A stretch of 26,526 bases of DNA from Ruminococcus sp. UBA4385 (lineage in GTDB: Bacteria > Bacillota_A > Clostridia > Oscillospirales > Ruminococcaceae): NCBI GenBank assembly GCA_002391065.1, contig DGRP01000091.1, forward strand, positions 851-27,376, given 5' to 3'. Position 1 is the stretch's first letter. Each line of letters opens with the position of its first letter. This document shows positions 15,169 through 22,681 of the stretch, piece by piece. A model generated the notes under the pieces. It had not been told where the DNA came from and ran no database searches. It worked only from the letters and a program-made list of their open reading frames with translations. The position numbers and the translations under genes were made by a program.

Positions 15169-16137
15169 CTATAAAAGTTCTATGCCGTTAAGAAGCACTT
15201 TGAGCTCCTCCATTGTTCCGTAATCAGTGCCGACCAGAATATATTTATCTCCGCTTGCGGCTGCTGCATAATAGCAGTTCTCATACGGCGAGTAGGTTTT
15301 CCATACAATGCCGTTCACCTCAAGGTCTTCATTCGGGAGCGTTTTGTCAGCCTTGGTTTTGTTGAGTTCCTCCTCTGCATCACCGTTGCCGCTGATGTAG
15401 CTGAATCTGCAGCCTGTTTCGTCGCTGTCTATGACAAGCTGTCTCGGAGCTGCATCCTTGACAGTGGTGCAGCCGTCAGGCAGTCCGACCTTTGCAGCCA
15501 TCATCTCAACAGTGGTGCTGTAGCTGACAGCATTTGCGTCAGCGGTATCACCGCCCTCGGCAGGTGCTTCTCCTACTGTAAGCGAGCCCAGTATCTTTTC
15601 AGCCTCGGGGCTTTCAAATTCATAGCCCACGCCCGCAACCTTTATGTACTGACCGTCTATGCTTGTATAGGCTTCAAAGCCGTAGCCGCCGAAGCCGTCA
15701 CTGTACTGAAAGCCCGTCCAGTCAATACCGCCGTATGTGCCGCTGACATCTTTCTGCTCGTTGGTGTAGGTGTCTTTATTGTAGTTGTATCTCGACATCA
15801 CATCGTCCTCGGTGTCAGAGGTGTAAAAGTCAAAGTAGTAGAAGTCGCCCTTTTTCACCGAGAAATAACGTGTATCGGTCTCATCGAAAACATCTCCGCC
15901 CTTGAACGTAAAGCCCTCAGGCACAAACACGGAGAACACTCCCCATGTTTCTGCAGTACCGCTGTCGGTGTCTGCTTTGCTTTCCGTATTTTCCTCGGTT
16001 TCAGCCTGCGAAACGGACACCGATTCCTTCTTTGCCTTTGAATCCGCCTTTGATGACGAATCGCTGTCACCGCAGGCAGTAACCCCCGACGCCAGCATAA
16101 GAGCCATAATAATTGCTGATATTCTTTTTGTTTTCAA
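15169..16137 (-). CDS. Lipoprotein of unknown function
   Basis: 322 aa. Start at TTG 16137, chosen because GGAGGGAT lies 8-9 nt upstream and a lipoprotein signal (MKTKRIS, a hydrophobic core, ASGVTACG) follows at once; Cys22 would be lipidated. Residues 23-60 are a Ser/Lys/Glu-rich spacer. The rest is a soluble extracellular domain that appears to contain two related halves: 'GVFSVFVPEGFTFKGGDV' in the first and 'CTTVKDAAPRQLVIDSDETG' in the second, both followed by aromatic-rich beta strands. No named family is recognised. It lies between a thioesterase gene and the LRR-dockerin genes in one transcription unit. Confidence 0.8.
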   Translation of the reverse strand: MKTKRISAIIMALMLASGVTACGDSDSSSKADSKAKKESVSVSQAETEENTESKADTDSGTAETWGVFSVFVPEGFTFKGGDVFDETDTRYFSVKKGDFYYFDFYTSDTEDDVMSRYNYNKDTYTNEQKDVSGTYGGIDWTGFQYSDGFGGYGFEAYTSIDGQYIKVAGVGYEFESPEAEKILGSLTVGEAPAEGGDTADANAVSYSTTVEMMAAKVGLPDGCTTVKDAAPRQLVIDSDETGCRFSYISGNGDAEEELNKTKADKTLPNEDLEVNGIVWKTYSPYENCYYAAAASGDKYILVGTDYGTMEELKVLLNGIELL

Positions 16138-16164
16138 AATACTATCCCTCCAGACTATCTGTGC

Positions 16165-16599
16165 TTACTCCTCTTCATTGTTTACCCTCATCATTTCGCT
16201 GAATTTCTCGTATATATCGGGAAAGCTCTTTTTAAGTCTTGCCGGTCTGAGATTTCCGTCAGTAAAGCAGTGCCTTGTTTTTGCAGTACAGGCAAGCTGT
16301 CCTGTTGTAATGTTCACTATCTCGTACTCCAGCGAATACTTGCACCCGTTGAATTCCGTAAGCCTTGCCCTTACCTCAAACTCATCTCCGAAGCGTACAG
16401 GATATTTGTAATTCGTCTCAACACCCAGCACAGGAGATACAAGCCCCCTCTTTTCTATCTCGGCAAACGGACAGCCTATCTGCTCAAGCAGGTCAACTCT
16501 TGTTTCCTCAAGCCACCTTACATAGTTTGAATGGTGAATAATGTCCATTCTGTCAGTTTCATAGTAATATGCCTTTCGGCGGTACGGTCTTATATTCAT
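16165..16599 (-). CDS. Acyl-CoA thioesterase, YbgC/FadM-like hotdog fold
   Basis: 144 aa, the normal length for a single hotdog domain. The N-terminal signature 'YYETDRMDIIHHSNYVRWLE' aligns with the YbgC/4HBT active-site segment; Asp16 takes the place of the catalytic Asp and HSNY matches HANY. The following 'GVETNYKYPVRFGDEFEVRA' and 'LACTAKTRHCFTD' fit the core strands. It should hydrolyse acyl-CoA or acyl-ACP thioesters in the cytosol; the exact chain length cannot be told. ATG at 16599, 4 nt after the stop of the acetyltransferase gene, so translation is coupled. Confidence 0.88.
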   Translation of the reverse strand: MNIRPYRRKAYYYETDRMDIIHHSNYVRWLEETRVDLLEQIGCPFAEIEKRGLVSPVLGVETNYKYPVRFGDEFEVRARLTEFNGCKYSLEYEIVNITTGQLACTAKTRHCFTDGNLRPARLKKSFPDIYEKFSEMMRVNNEEE

Positions 16600-16603
16600 A
16601 ATA

Positions 16604-17200
16604 TCACCCTGTAACTGTAAGTTCGTCTTCGGTCCTGAAAGCGCTTCCTAAAATATCGCTTTTAAGCAGGCCGTAAATGTTGAAGTCTGCATAAGTGTTT
16701 ACAAATTTCGCCTGCCTTTTTGTGCCCTCACAAATAAAGCCGCACTTTTCAAGCACCCTGTTTGAGGGTATGTTCTTCACCATGACCTCAGCCTCAAGAC
16801 GCTGGATATTTGTCTCCTCAAAGCAAAAGCGTATCACCCTTTTCAGCCCCTCGGTAACAAAGCCCATTCCCTGATATGCTTTCGAGATGCGGTAGCCCAC
16901 CATGCCCTGACGGTCGTTGCGGATATCAAAAAGATTTATTTCCCCCACAATGCGATGAGCCAGCTTCAGCTCAATACCCCAACTGATATGGTCATTGCGC
17001 CCGTTGCGGCGCTTCTCCTTAAAAGCAAGAGCAGGATCACGCTCAGCCTTTGTCATGTGACGTCCCCAGTAAACGTAGAGAGATTCATCTGCCATATATG
17101 TTTTCATACTCTCAGCGTCCTCGGGTGTTTTCTCCCGCAGTATAAGCCTGTCGGTCTCCAGTACGGGAAAATGGTAAAAATAGTAATCAAGATCGTGCAT
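16604..17200 (-). CDS. GNAT N-acetyltransferase, RimJ/RimL-like
   Basis: The start is placed at 17200 rather than at the frame's first ATG (17281), because GGGGGGAGAAAA precedes it and the promoter (17240-17268) lies inside the longer reading. The product is 198 aa. Family features: 'LETDRLILREKTPEDAESM' at the N-terminus, the acetyl-CoA-binding region 'GYRISKAYQGMGFVTEGLKR' (Q-G-M-G-x-x-T/A form), and 'VMVKNIPSNRVLEKCGFICE' (motif N-x-x-S-x-x-V-L-E-K-x-G-F). Proteins of this type acetylate ribosomal-protein N-termini or small molecules; the substrate here is unknown. First gene of the five-gene minus-strand cluster. Confidence 0.88.
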   Translation of the reverse strand: MHDLDYYFYHFPVLETDRLILREKTPEDAESMKTYMADESLYVYWGRHMTKAERDPALAFKEKRRNGRNDHISWGIELKLAHRIVGEINLFDIRNDRQGMVGYRISKAYQGMGFVTEGLKRVIRFCFEETNIQRLEAEVMVKNIPSNRVLEKCGFICEGTKRQAKFVNTYADFNIYGLLKSDILGSAFRTEDELTVTG

Positions 17201-17239
17201 TTTTCTCCCCCCTGAGCACGAAAATTTACATACATAATT

Positions 17240-17273
17240 ATTATAGCACATTTTTGTCATTTCTTCAATGACA
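17240..17273 (-). promoter_or_regulatory. Promoter with overlapping inverted repeat
   Basis: On the minus strand: -35 TTGAAG (17263-17268), 17-nt spacer, -10 TATAAT (17240-17245). The perfect 7-bp inverted repeat TGTCATT-N5-AATGACA (17255-17273) covers the -35, where a repressor could bind. It drives the acetyltransferase cluster. The 302-bp gap 17201-17502 holds this promoter and the divergent rlmB promoter. Confidence 0.75.
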
Positions 17274-17410
17274 TTTATCACAAATTAATCACTCAAAAAT
17301 TGTGAGCATTTCATTATTAAAAAGGGTAAAATATACTTTTCGATAGCTACGGTTCGTCAAAGTGATGAATTGGGAGTTCTCTTTTTGTTTATAATGTATA
17401 AAGGTGAAAG

Positions 17411-17456
17411 AAAACCAAGAAAAAGTATTGGCTTTTTCTTGGTTTTATGCTATAAT
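17411..17456 (+). promoter_or_regulatory. rlmB operon promoter overlapped by a 15-bp inverted repeat
   Basis: TTGGCT (17428-17433), 17-nt spacer, TATAAT (17451-17456). A perfect 15-bp inverted repeat, AAAACCAAGAAAAAG (17411-17425) and CTTTTTCTTGGTTTT (17432-17446) with a 6-nt centre, lies across the -35 and most of the spacer. Because it ends upstream of the expected start (about 17463) it would act as DNA, for example as an operator, not as leader RNA of this promoter. Confidence 0.75.
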
Positions 17457-17502
17457 TAACGTGGTTTGTTTTGTTCTTATATCAAGAAAAGCAGGTAAAA
17501 CT

Positions 17503-18282
17503 ATGGATAAAAAAGAAAATAAGCGTACCGAGGGCAGAGAAAAGCCCGATAACGGTCTTCAGCTGATTATTGGCAGAAACCCCGTTACCGAGGCTCTCAA
17601 ATCGGGAAAGCTCATAGATACGATATTCGTTGACCCCGATGCAAAGGGGTCGGTAAGCAATATTGTGAGGCTCGCAAAGGAAAAGGGCATAGTTGTCAAG
17701 CAGGCAAGAGGCCAGAAGCTTGACCGTATGTCGGGAGGTGCTTCTCATCAGGGCGTTGCGGCTATGATAGCCTGCACGGCATACTCAACAGTAGAGGAGA
17801 TTCTTGAAGCAGCCCGTCAAAAGAACGAAGACCCCTTCCTTATTATCTGCGACGAAATAGAAGACCCTCACAATCTGGGTGCGATAATCCGTACCGCAGA
17901 GACAGCAGGCGCTCACGGAGTTATAATTCCTGAAAGGCGGAGCGCATCACTCAACTCAACTGTGTATAAGACCTCAGCAGGAGCAGTAAGCTGGATGCCC
18001 GTTGCAAGGGTGAAAAATCTTGCCGCCTGCATTGACGAGCTCAAAAAGCAGGGCGTCTGGATCTACGGAACGGACGGCTCGGGCGAGGATTACAGAAGAG
18101 TTTCCATGAAGGGAGCTATGGCTCTGGTGATAGGGTCTGAGGGCTTCGGAATGGGAAGGCTTATAAAAGAAAAATGTGATTTTCTTCTCAGTCTGCCGAT
18201 GAAGGGCAGAATAAATTCACTCAATGCCTCGGTAGCCGCAGGTATCTTCATGTACGAAGCGGTAAGGCAAAGAGGAGAATAG
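17503..18282 (+). CDS. rlmB: 23S rRNA (guanosine-2'-O)-methyltransferase, TrmH/SpoU family
   Basis: 259 aa from ATG 17503; the longer frame from 17404 is rejected because the promoter -10 lies at 17451-17456. The N-terminal substrate-binding domain includes 'LQLIIGRNPVTEALKSG'. The SPOUT domain carries its three motifs: 'NLGAIIRTAETAGAHGVIIP' (motif 1), 'ALVIGSEGFGMG' (motif 2) and 'PMKGRINSLNASVAAGIFMY' (motif 3), the SAM-binding trefoil knot. This is the RlmB type, which methylates a guanosine in 23S rRNA from SAM; another TrmH-like target cannot be excluded. First gene of a plus-strand operon; weak AGGT ribosome site. Confidence 0.9.
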   Translation: MDKKENKRTEGREKPDNGLQLIIGRNPVTEALKSGKLIDTIFVDPDAKGSVSNIVRLAKEKGIVVKQARGQKLDRMSGGASHQGVAAMIACTAYSTVEEILEAARQKNEDPFLIICDEIEDPHNLGAIIRTAETAGAHGVIIPERRSASLNSTVYKTSAGAVSWMPVARVKNLAACIDELKKQGVWIYGTDGSGEDYRRVSMKGAMALVIGSEGFGMGRLIKEKCDFLLSLPMKGRINSLNASVAAGIFMYEAVRQRGE

Positions 18283-18308
18283 AGTATTAATTCATGAAGG
18301 AGAATTTT

Positions 18309-20963
18309 ATGGCTAGCAAGTTCAGATTCAGGAAAACTGAAGACGACGAAGAAGAGATATTCGAGGAAAGCGGCGAGTTTGCTCAGGGCGCTGAATTCAG
18401 ACCTGCCGAAAAAGCAGAGCCTCCCGTCATTATTTCAAACGAAGATGATGACTACGATGATGATTCTGATTATGAGCAGAACTCTGACTTCAGCAAGATA
18501 CTTGATGATATAGACAAGGCTTTCCCTGAAAAAGCAGACAGGCTCTCGGAGATAAAAAAGCCTGTTATTCCTGATATTCCGTCAGATCCTCAGGGCAAAT
18601 CCGACGAGGAAAAGAGAAAAGCCTCCGATGAGATACTGCGCTCTCTGCACAGCGCTGAGCCGGTCGCAAAGCCTGCTCCCGAAGCGGTGAGCCTCCTCAA
18701 GGACACTGAAAGCCTTACGGCAGAAGCAATCAAGGACAAGCTCGCAGAGCGTGAGGCTGAAAAGTCGGAAGACAGGGATAATGACGTTTCGCAGAAAGAC
18801 GGAAAGTCAGTTGATGAGGTGCTAAGGGCACTTGACAATATGACCGCCGAAAACGGAGTTTCAACCGATGACCCCGAAGCAGACGATGAGCAGAATGCCG
18901 ACCTTATCTCCGACAAGGCAAGCAGAAGAGCACCCTCAACTGCTCCCGAGGCAAAGCCCGTAAGCAGAAAAAGCTTCAGCGATGTGGCTCACGGACTGAC
19001 AGGAAAGGTCAGCACCAAAACCGATGAATTTGACAGAAGCGAGATCCCCGATAATGCAAGCTACGAGGAAAAGAGCTATTTCTTGGAGCGCCACCGCAGA
19101 AAGAAGGTAGAAAACTTCGTTCTCGATTCCGAAAAGGAAGAGGAGGAGTACCTTGAAGAGCTTGAGCGTGAGGAAGCTGAGGAGCGCCGTTCAGGCAGAA
19201 GGCTCCACAATATGCAGGAGTTCAAGCGCTTTGAGGACGCACCCACTATTCTCGCTGACATACTCGAAATAAAGAATAATCTCTTTATCAGGCTTTGCAT
19301 ACTGATGTTTACAAGCGTGTTCTCCGTATTCATCACTATAGCGAATGATTTTGACTGGCCTATAATCAAAACCTTTGACAGAACGATAAGCCCGTCAGCT
19401 TATGTGTTTACCCATACGATACTCGGACTTGTGGCTATTGCTGTTACCTATAACGTAATGGTCAAGGGAATGAAAAACCTGTTTCTGCACCGAGCTGACT
19501 GCGACTCGCTGTCGGCACTGGCGATATTCTCGGCAGTCATTGTCGGAATAGTAACCCTTTTCAAGCCTGATTCCGCAAGGTCGGGATTCTACCACGTTTA
19601 CACCTGCGTGGCTATTATGGGACTGATGTTCAACACTCTCGGAAAGTTTATGATAATCAGACGTACCGAGCGCAATTTCAGATATGTGGCAGGAGACTTT
19701 GAACGCTATGCCGTAAAGAGCATCTCAGACCCCGAGACTGCACAGAACTTCACCAGAGGAATGACAGAGGGCGAGCCAAAGGTAGCTACAGTCAGAAAGA
19801 CAGAGTTTGTTGACGGCTTCGTCAAGAACAGCTACACTCCCGATGTCTCGGATGACTATGCAAACAAAATGAGCTATCCTATACTGATAGCCGCAATTAT
19901 AATTGCAGTACTGTCCATCTTCTTCGATAAGGGCGGACAGAACAAGACAGAGCGCCTTTTCGTGGCACTTGCCGCTTTCTCGGGAGTTATCTCGATGTGC
20001 GCATCTGTTGCATCTATGCTTATAGTAAACGTTCCCCTCGCAAGGGCTACAAAGAAGTATTTACAGTACTCTTCGGTAATGCTGGGCTATTCGTCTGTCA
20101 AGGATTTTGCCGATACCAACACCGTCCTTGCTGATGCAGGACAGCTCTTCCCCGAGGGCATGATAGAGCTCTCAAACCTGAAGATAATGTCCACCGTTTC
20201 AATTGAGGACTGTATCCTCAATGCCGCAAGCCTTGCCTGTCAGGCGGGAAGCGTTCTCAAACCGACCTTCTATAAAATGCTAAGAGGTAAAACCGAGCTT
20301 CTCTACCCTGTGGAAAGCTACATTTTTGAAGACGGCATGGGGCTTTCAGGCTGGATAGACAACAGAAGAGTGCTCCTCGGCACAAGAGAGCTTATGGAAA
20401 ACCACTCTATAGACGGTCTGCCTACCCTTGCAAAGGAGAAGGAGTACGCAGGCGACAACACCGTTATTTACCTGTCTATCTCGGGAATAGTAACTGCAAT
20501 ATTCTCGGTATCGGTAAGCTCGGGACTGGCCGTTTCAAAGTGGATGCAGGAGCTTGAAAAAGAGGGCATATCAATAGTTGTCCGCACTGTTGACGGCTTC
20601 ATTACAAGAGAGCTTATCTCAAAGCTGTTCGGTGTTTCACAGGACAGTATAAGGCTTCTGCCTTTCAGATATAACGAAAGCTACACCAACGAGACCGACT
20701 ACGCTCCCCGTGAGAGCTCCTCAATGCTCTGCAGCGGACGCTTCCCGTCACTGGCTATGCTCGTTATAGGTGCCAAGAGACTGCATTTCTCAACAAAGCT
20801 CGGAGCTGCTATTCTTTCAAGCGCTGCACTTCTTGGAATTGTTATCAGCGCTGTAATGATGCTTACAGGCTCATTCGTGCAGATAACAGCCACATTTGCA
20901 CTTATCTATAACCTTGCAGTTACGCTCTGCGCACTGCTTATTCAGCACATAAAAAGGTTCTGA
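18309..20963 (+). CDS. Large membrane protein with a degenerate P-type-ATPase-like domain
   Basis: Start placed at 18309 because AAGGAG (18297-18302) is directly upstream; the ATG at 18294 overlaps that site. 884 aa. Residues 1-320 are very acidic and low in complexity, with a charged Glu/Arg-rich helix near 265-310. Several membrane helices follow ('LCILMFTSVFSVFITIA', 'ILIAAIIIAVLSIFF', and a final pair near 815-875). Between them, residues about 590-780 look like the catalytic loop of a heavy-metal P-type ATPase: 'VLADAGQLFPEG' stands where 'DKTGTLTEG' belongs, 'GLSGWIDNRRVLLGTRELM' resembles the nucleotide-binding domain, and 'TAIFSVSVSSGLAVSKWMQE' the region before the hinge. The phosphorylation motif is destroyed beyond the Asp, so ion pumping is unlikely; a structural or regulatory role is inferred. 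Confidence 0.75.
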   Translation: MASKFRFRKTEDDEEEIFEESGEFAQGAEFRPAEKAEPPVIISNEDDDYDDDSDYEQNSDFSKILDDIDKAFPEKADRLSEIKKPVIPDIPSDPQGKSDEEKRKASDEILRSLHSAEPVAKPAPEAVSLLKDTESLTAEAIKDKLAEREAEKSEDRDNDVSQKDGKSVDEVLRALDNMTAENGVSTDDPEADDEQNADLISDKASRRAPSTAPEAKPVSRKSFSDVAHGLTGKVSTKTDEFDRSEIPDNASYEEKSYFLERHRRKKVENFVLDSEKEEEEYLEELEREEAEERRSGRRLHNMQEFKRFEDAPTILADILEIKNNLFIRLCILMFTSVFSVFITIANDFDWPIIKTFDRTISPSAYVFTHTILGLVAIAVTYNVMVKGMKNLFLHRADCDSLSALAIFSAVIVGIVTLFKPDSARSGFYHVYTCVAIMGLMFNTLGKFMIIRRTERNFRYVAGDFERYAVKSISDPETAQNFTRGMTEGEPKVATVRKTEFVDGFVKNSYTPDVSDDYANKMSYPILIAAIIIAVLSIFFDKGGQNKTERLFVALAAFSGVISMCASVASMLIVNVPLARATKKYLQYSSVMLGYSSVKDFADTNTVLADAGQLFPEGMIELSNLKIMSTVSIEDCILNAASLACQAGSVLKPTFYKMLRGKTELLYPVESYIFEDGMGLSGWIDNRRVLLGTRELMENHSIDGLPTLAKEKEYAGDNTVIYLSISGIVTAIFSVSVSSGLAVSKWMQELEKEGISIVVRTVDGFITRELISKLFGVSQDSIRLLPFRYNESYTNETDYAPRESSSMLCSGRFPSLAMLVIGAKRLHFSTKLGAAILSSAALLGIVISAVMMLTGSFVQITATFALIYNLAVTLCALLIQHIKRF

Positions 20964-20983
20964 ACGAAAGGAGAATAACAACA

Positions 20984-21181
20984 ATGGCTAAAAAAAAGAA
21001 GGCTTCATCTGCCGCAAAAAAAGGTTCGGCTCAGGCTCAGGCACCTGTGCCTGCAAAGAAGGCTTTCGCACCTGTTGAGCAGAAAAAGCCCATCGTTATG
21101 AGAATAATCGTGCTGGCACTTGTTGCTGCACTGGTGGTAGGTCTCATCATCGGAACGGTGGCGAGCAGCATTGGCGGTTAA
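20984..21181 (+). CDS. Small single-span membrane protein
   Basis: 65 aa. ATG at 20984 with AAAGGAG upstream at good spacing. Residues 1-36 are Lys/Ala-rich (KKKK, several AKK); residues 38-60 form one hydrophobic helix ('VMRIIVLALVAALVVGLIIG') ending GTVASSIGG. The basic N-terminus should stay in the cytosol. Its stop overlaps the start of the uracil-DNA glycosylase gene by 11 nt. No family recognised. Confidence 0.75.
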   Translation: MAKKKKASSAAKKGSAQAQAPVPAKKAFAPVEQKKPIVMRIIVLALVAALVVGLIIGTVASSIGG

Positions 21182-21848
21182 TATAGGAAACAGCTGGGAC
21201 AAGCTCTTAGCTGAGGAGTTTAAGAAGCCCTACTATCTGGAGCTTCGGGAGTTTCTGAAATATGAGTACTCTCATTACAGGGTCTACCCCGATATGTACG
21301 ATATCTTCAACTCCCTGAAATACACTCCCTACGAGGACGTTAAGGCTGTAATCATAGGGCAGGACCCCTACCATAACCCGGGACAGGCTCACGGGCTGTG
21401 CTTTTCTGTTAAGAGAGGCGTAAAGCCGCCTCCGAGCCTTGTGAACATCTTCAAGGAAATGAACGCTGACACAGGTGCTCCGATACCCGAATGGGGCGAG
21501 CTCACAGGCTGGGCTAAACAGGGAGTGCTTATGCTTAACACTGTACTTACAGTCCGTGAAAATCAGCCGAACTCACACAAGGGCAAGGGCTGGGAACAGC
21601 TCACCGATGCGGTAATTAAAAAGCTGAATGAGCGCCCCGATCCTGTTGCATTCATTCTCTGGGGCGGCAATGCAAAAGCAAAGCGGCCTCTTATAACGAA
21701 TCCTGCTCATGCAGTGTTCACGGCAGCTCACCCATCGCCGCTTTCAGCATACAACGGCTTTTTCGGCTGCAGGCATTTCTCTCAGGTAAATGACTTTCTT
21801 ACCCGAAACGGCAAAACGCCTATCGACTGGGCACACACTATGGAATAA
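21171..21848 (+). CDS. ung: Uracil-DNA glycosylase, family 1
   Basis: 225 aa, the family's usual length. Start assigned to TTG 21171, inside the end of the preceding gene, because the protein then begins like known Ung proteins (WDKLLAEEFKKPYY); translation is probably coupled. The water-activating motif GQDPYH (Asp65), 'PPPSLVNIFKEM', 'GVLMLNTVLTV', 'FILWGG' and the DNA-intercalation loop HPSPLS (His187) are all present. It removes uracil from DNA to start base-excision repair in the cytosol. It belongs to the rlmB operon by position. Confidence 0.95.
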   Translation: MAVNIGNSWDKLLAEEFKKPYYLELREFLKYEYSHYRVYPDMYDIFNSLKYTPYEDVKAVIIGQDPYHNPGQAHGLCFSVKRGVKPPPSLVNIFKEMNADTGAPIPEWGELTGWAKQGVLMLNTVLTVRENQPNSHKGKGWEQLTDAVIKKLNERPDPVAFILWGGNAKAKRPLITNPAHAVFTAAHPSPLSAYNGFFGCRHFSQVNDFLTRNGKTPIDWAHTME

Positions 21849-21850
21849 CC

Positions 21851-21875
21851 TCAGCCCCGAGCGCATCGGGGCTGA
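21851..21875 (+). terminator. Short GC-rich hairpin after ung (weak terminator or attenuator)
   Basis: TCAGCCCCG and CGGGGCTGA form a perfect 9-bp stem with a 7-nt loop 2 nt after the ung stop. Only TTTG follows, so it may slow or partly end transcription, or stabilise the upstream mRNA, before the deacetylase gene. Confidence 0.55.
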
Positions 21876-21892
21876 TTTGTAAAGGAGACATT

Positions 21893-22681
21893 ATGAATAA
21901 GTATATCAAAATAGCAATTCTCGCAGCGGCAGTCGCAGGTATTGCGGCAGCAATAGGCTGCGCAAAGCACGAGTCAAGCAGCAAAAAAGCTGACAGCTCC
22001 TCAAAACAGGAGACAGAAAAGCAGGATGAGGCTCTGCCAAAGCGTGAATACAAAGACCCCTCAGAGTATGGAAAGGTCATCGCTCTCACCTTTGACGACG
22101 GACCGTCCTCTACCACCTCACTGGTGCTTGACAAGCTTGAAGAGCACGGCGCTGTGGGAACTTTTTTCCTCATCGGCAACAATATCACCGACGACAAAGC
22201 CGACACCGTAAAGCGTGCGGTATCCCTCGGCTGCGAGATAGAAAACCACTCAAAAACGCACTCCTACATGACCAAGATGAGCGTTGAGGACATCAAGGCG
22301 GAGATAGAATATACCGATGAGAAGATAATCGCTCTCACAGGCAGAAAGCCCGAGTTTTTCCGCCCGCCATACATAGATGTGAATAACGAAATGTATGATG
22401 CAATCGAAGAAACCTTTATCTGCGGTTACGGCTGTGATGACTACGATGCCAAGGTCGAGATAGAGGAGCGTGTTGAGCGCACCCTCGCACAGGTTAAGGA
22501 CGGAGCAATTATCCTGCTGCACGATGCCGAGGGCAATGTAAAGACAGTTGCCGCACTGGAGAAGATACTCACAGAGCTTGAAGCTCAGGGCTATGAATTT
22601 GTAACTGTCGGAGAGCTCTTTCACGCAAAGGGTGTTACACCTCAGGAGTATGCTATGTACAGTGAGGTGACAGCTCAGTAA
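21893..22681 (+). CDS. Polysaccharide deacetylase (NodB-type) lipoprotein
   Basis: 262 aa. ATG at 21893 with AAAGGAG upstream. A lipoprotein signal ends in the lipobox 'AAIGC' (Cys23), followed by a Ser/Lys spacer. The NodB domain (about 60-245) has its motifs in order: TFDDGP (66-71, Asp68/Asp69), the zinc ligands H119 and H123 in 'NHSKTH', 'RPPY' (157-160) and 'LLHD' (207-210). It should deacetylate GlcNAc units of peptidoglycan or another glycan on the outer face of the membrane, often giving lysozyme resistance. Its stop overlaps the next start by 1 nt, so it is coupled to the DUF218 gene, which may act on the same envelope process. Confidence 0.92.
   Translation: MNKYIKIAILAAAVAGIAAAIGCAKHESSSKKADSSSKQETEKQDEALPKREYKDPSEYGKVIALTFDDGPSSTTSLVLDKLEEHGAVGTFFLIGNNITDDKADTVKRAVSLGCEIENHSKTHSYMTKMSVEDIKAEIEYTDEKIIALTGRKPEFFRPPYIDVNNEMYDAIEETFICGYGCDDYDAKVEIEERVERTLAQVKDGAIILLHDAEGNVKTVAALEKILTELEAQGYEFVTVGELFHAKGVTPQEYAMYSEVTAQ

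Noticed and set aside
17201..17281. N-terminal extension of the acetyltransferase
   Set aside because: It overlaps the promoter; the strong GGGGGGAG site supports the start at 17200.
17404..17502. N-terminal extension of the rlmB-like gene
   Set aside because: The extension would be encoded upstream of the promoter -10 at 17451-17456 and looks like translated promoter DNA.
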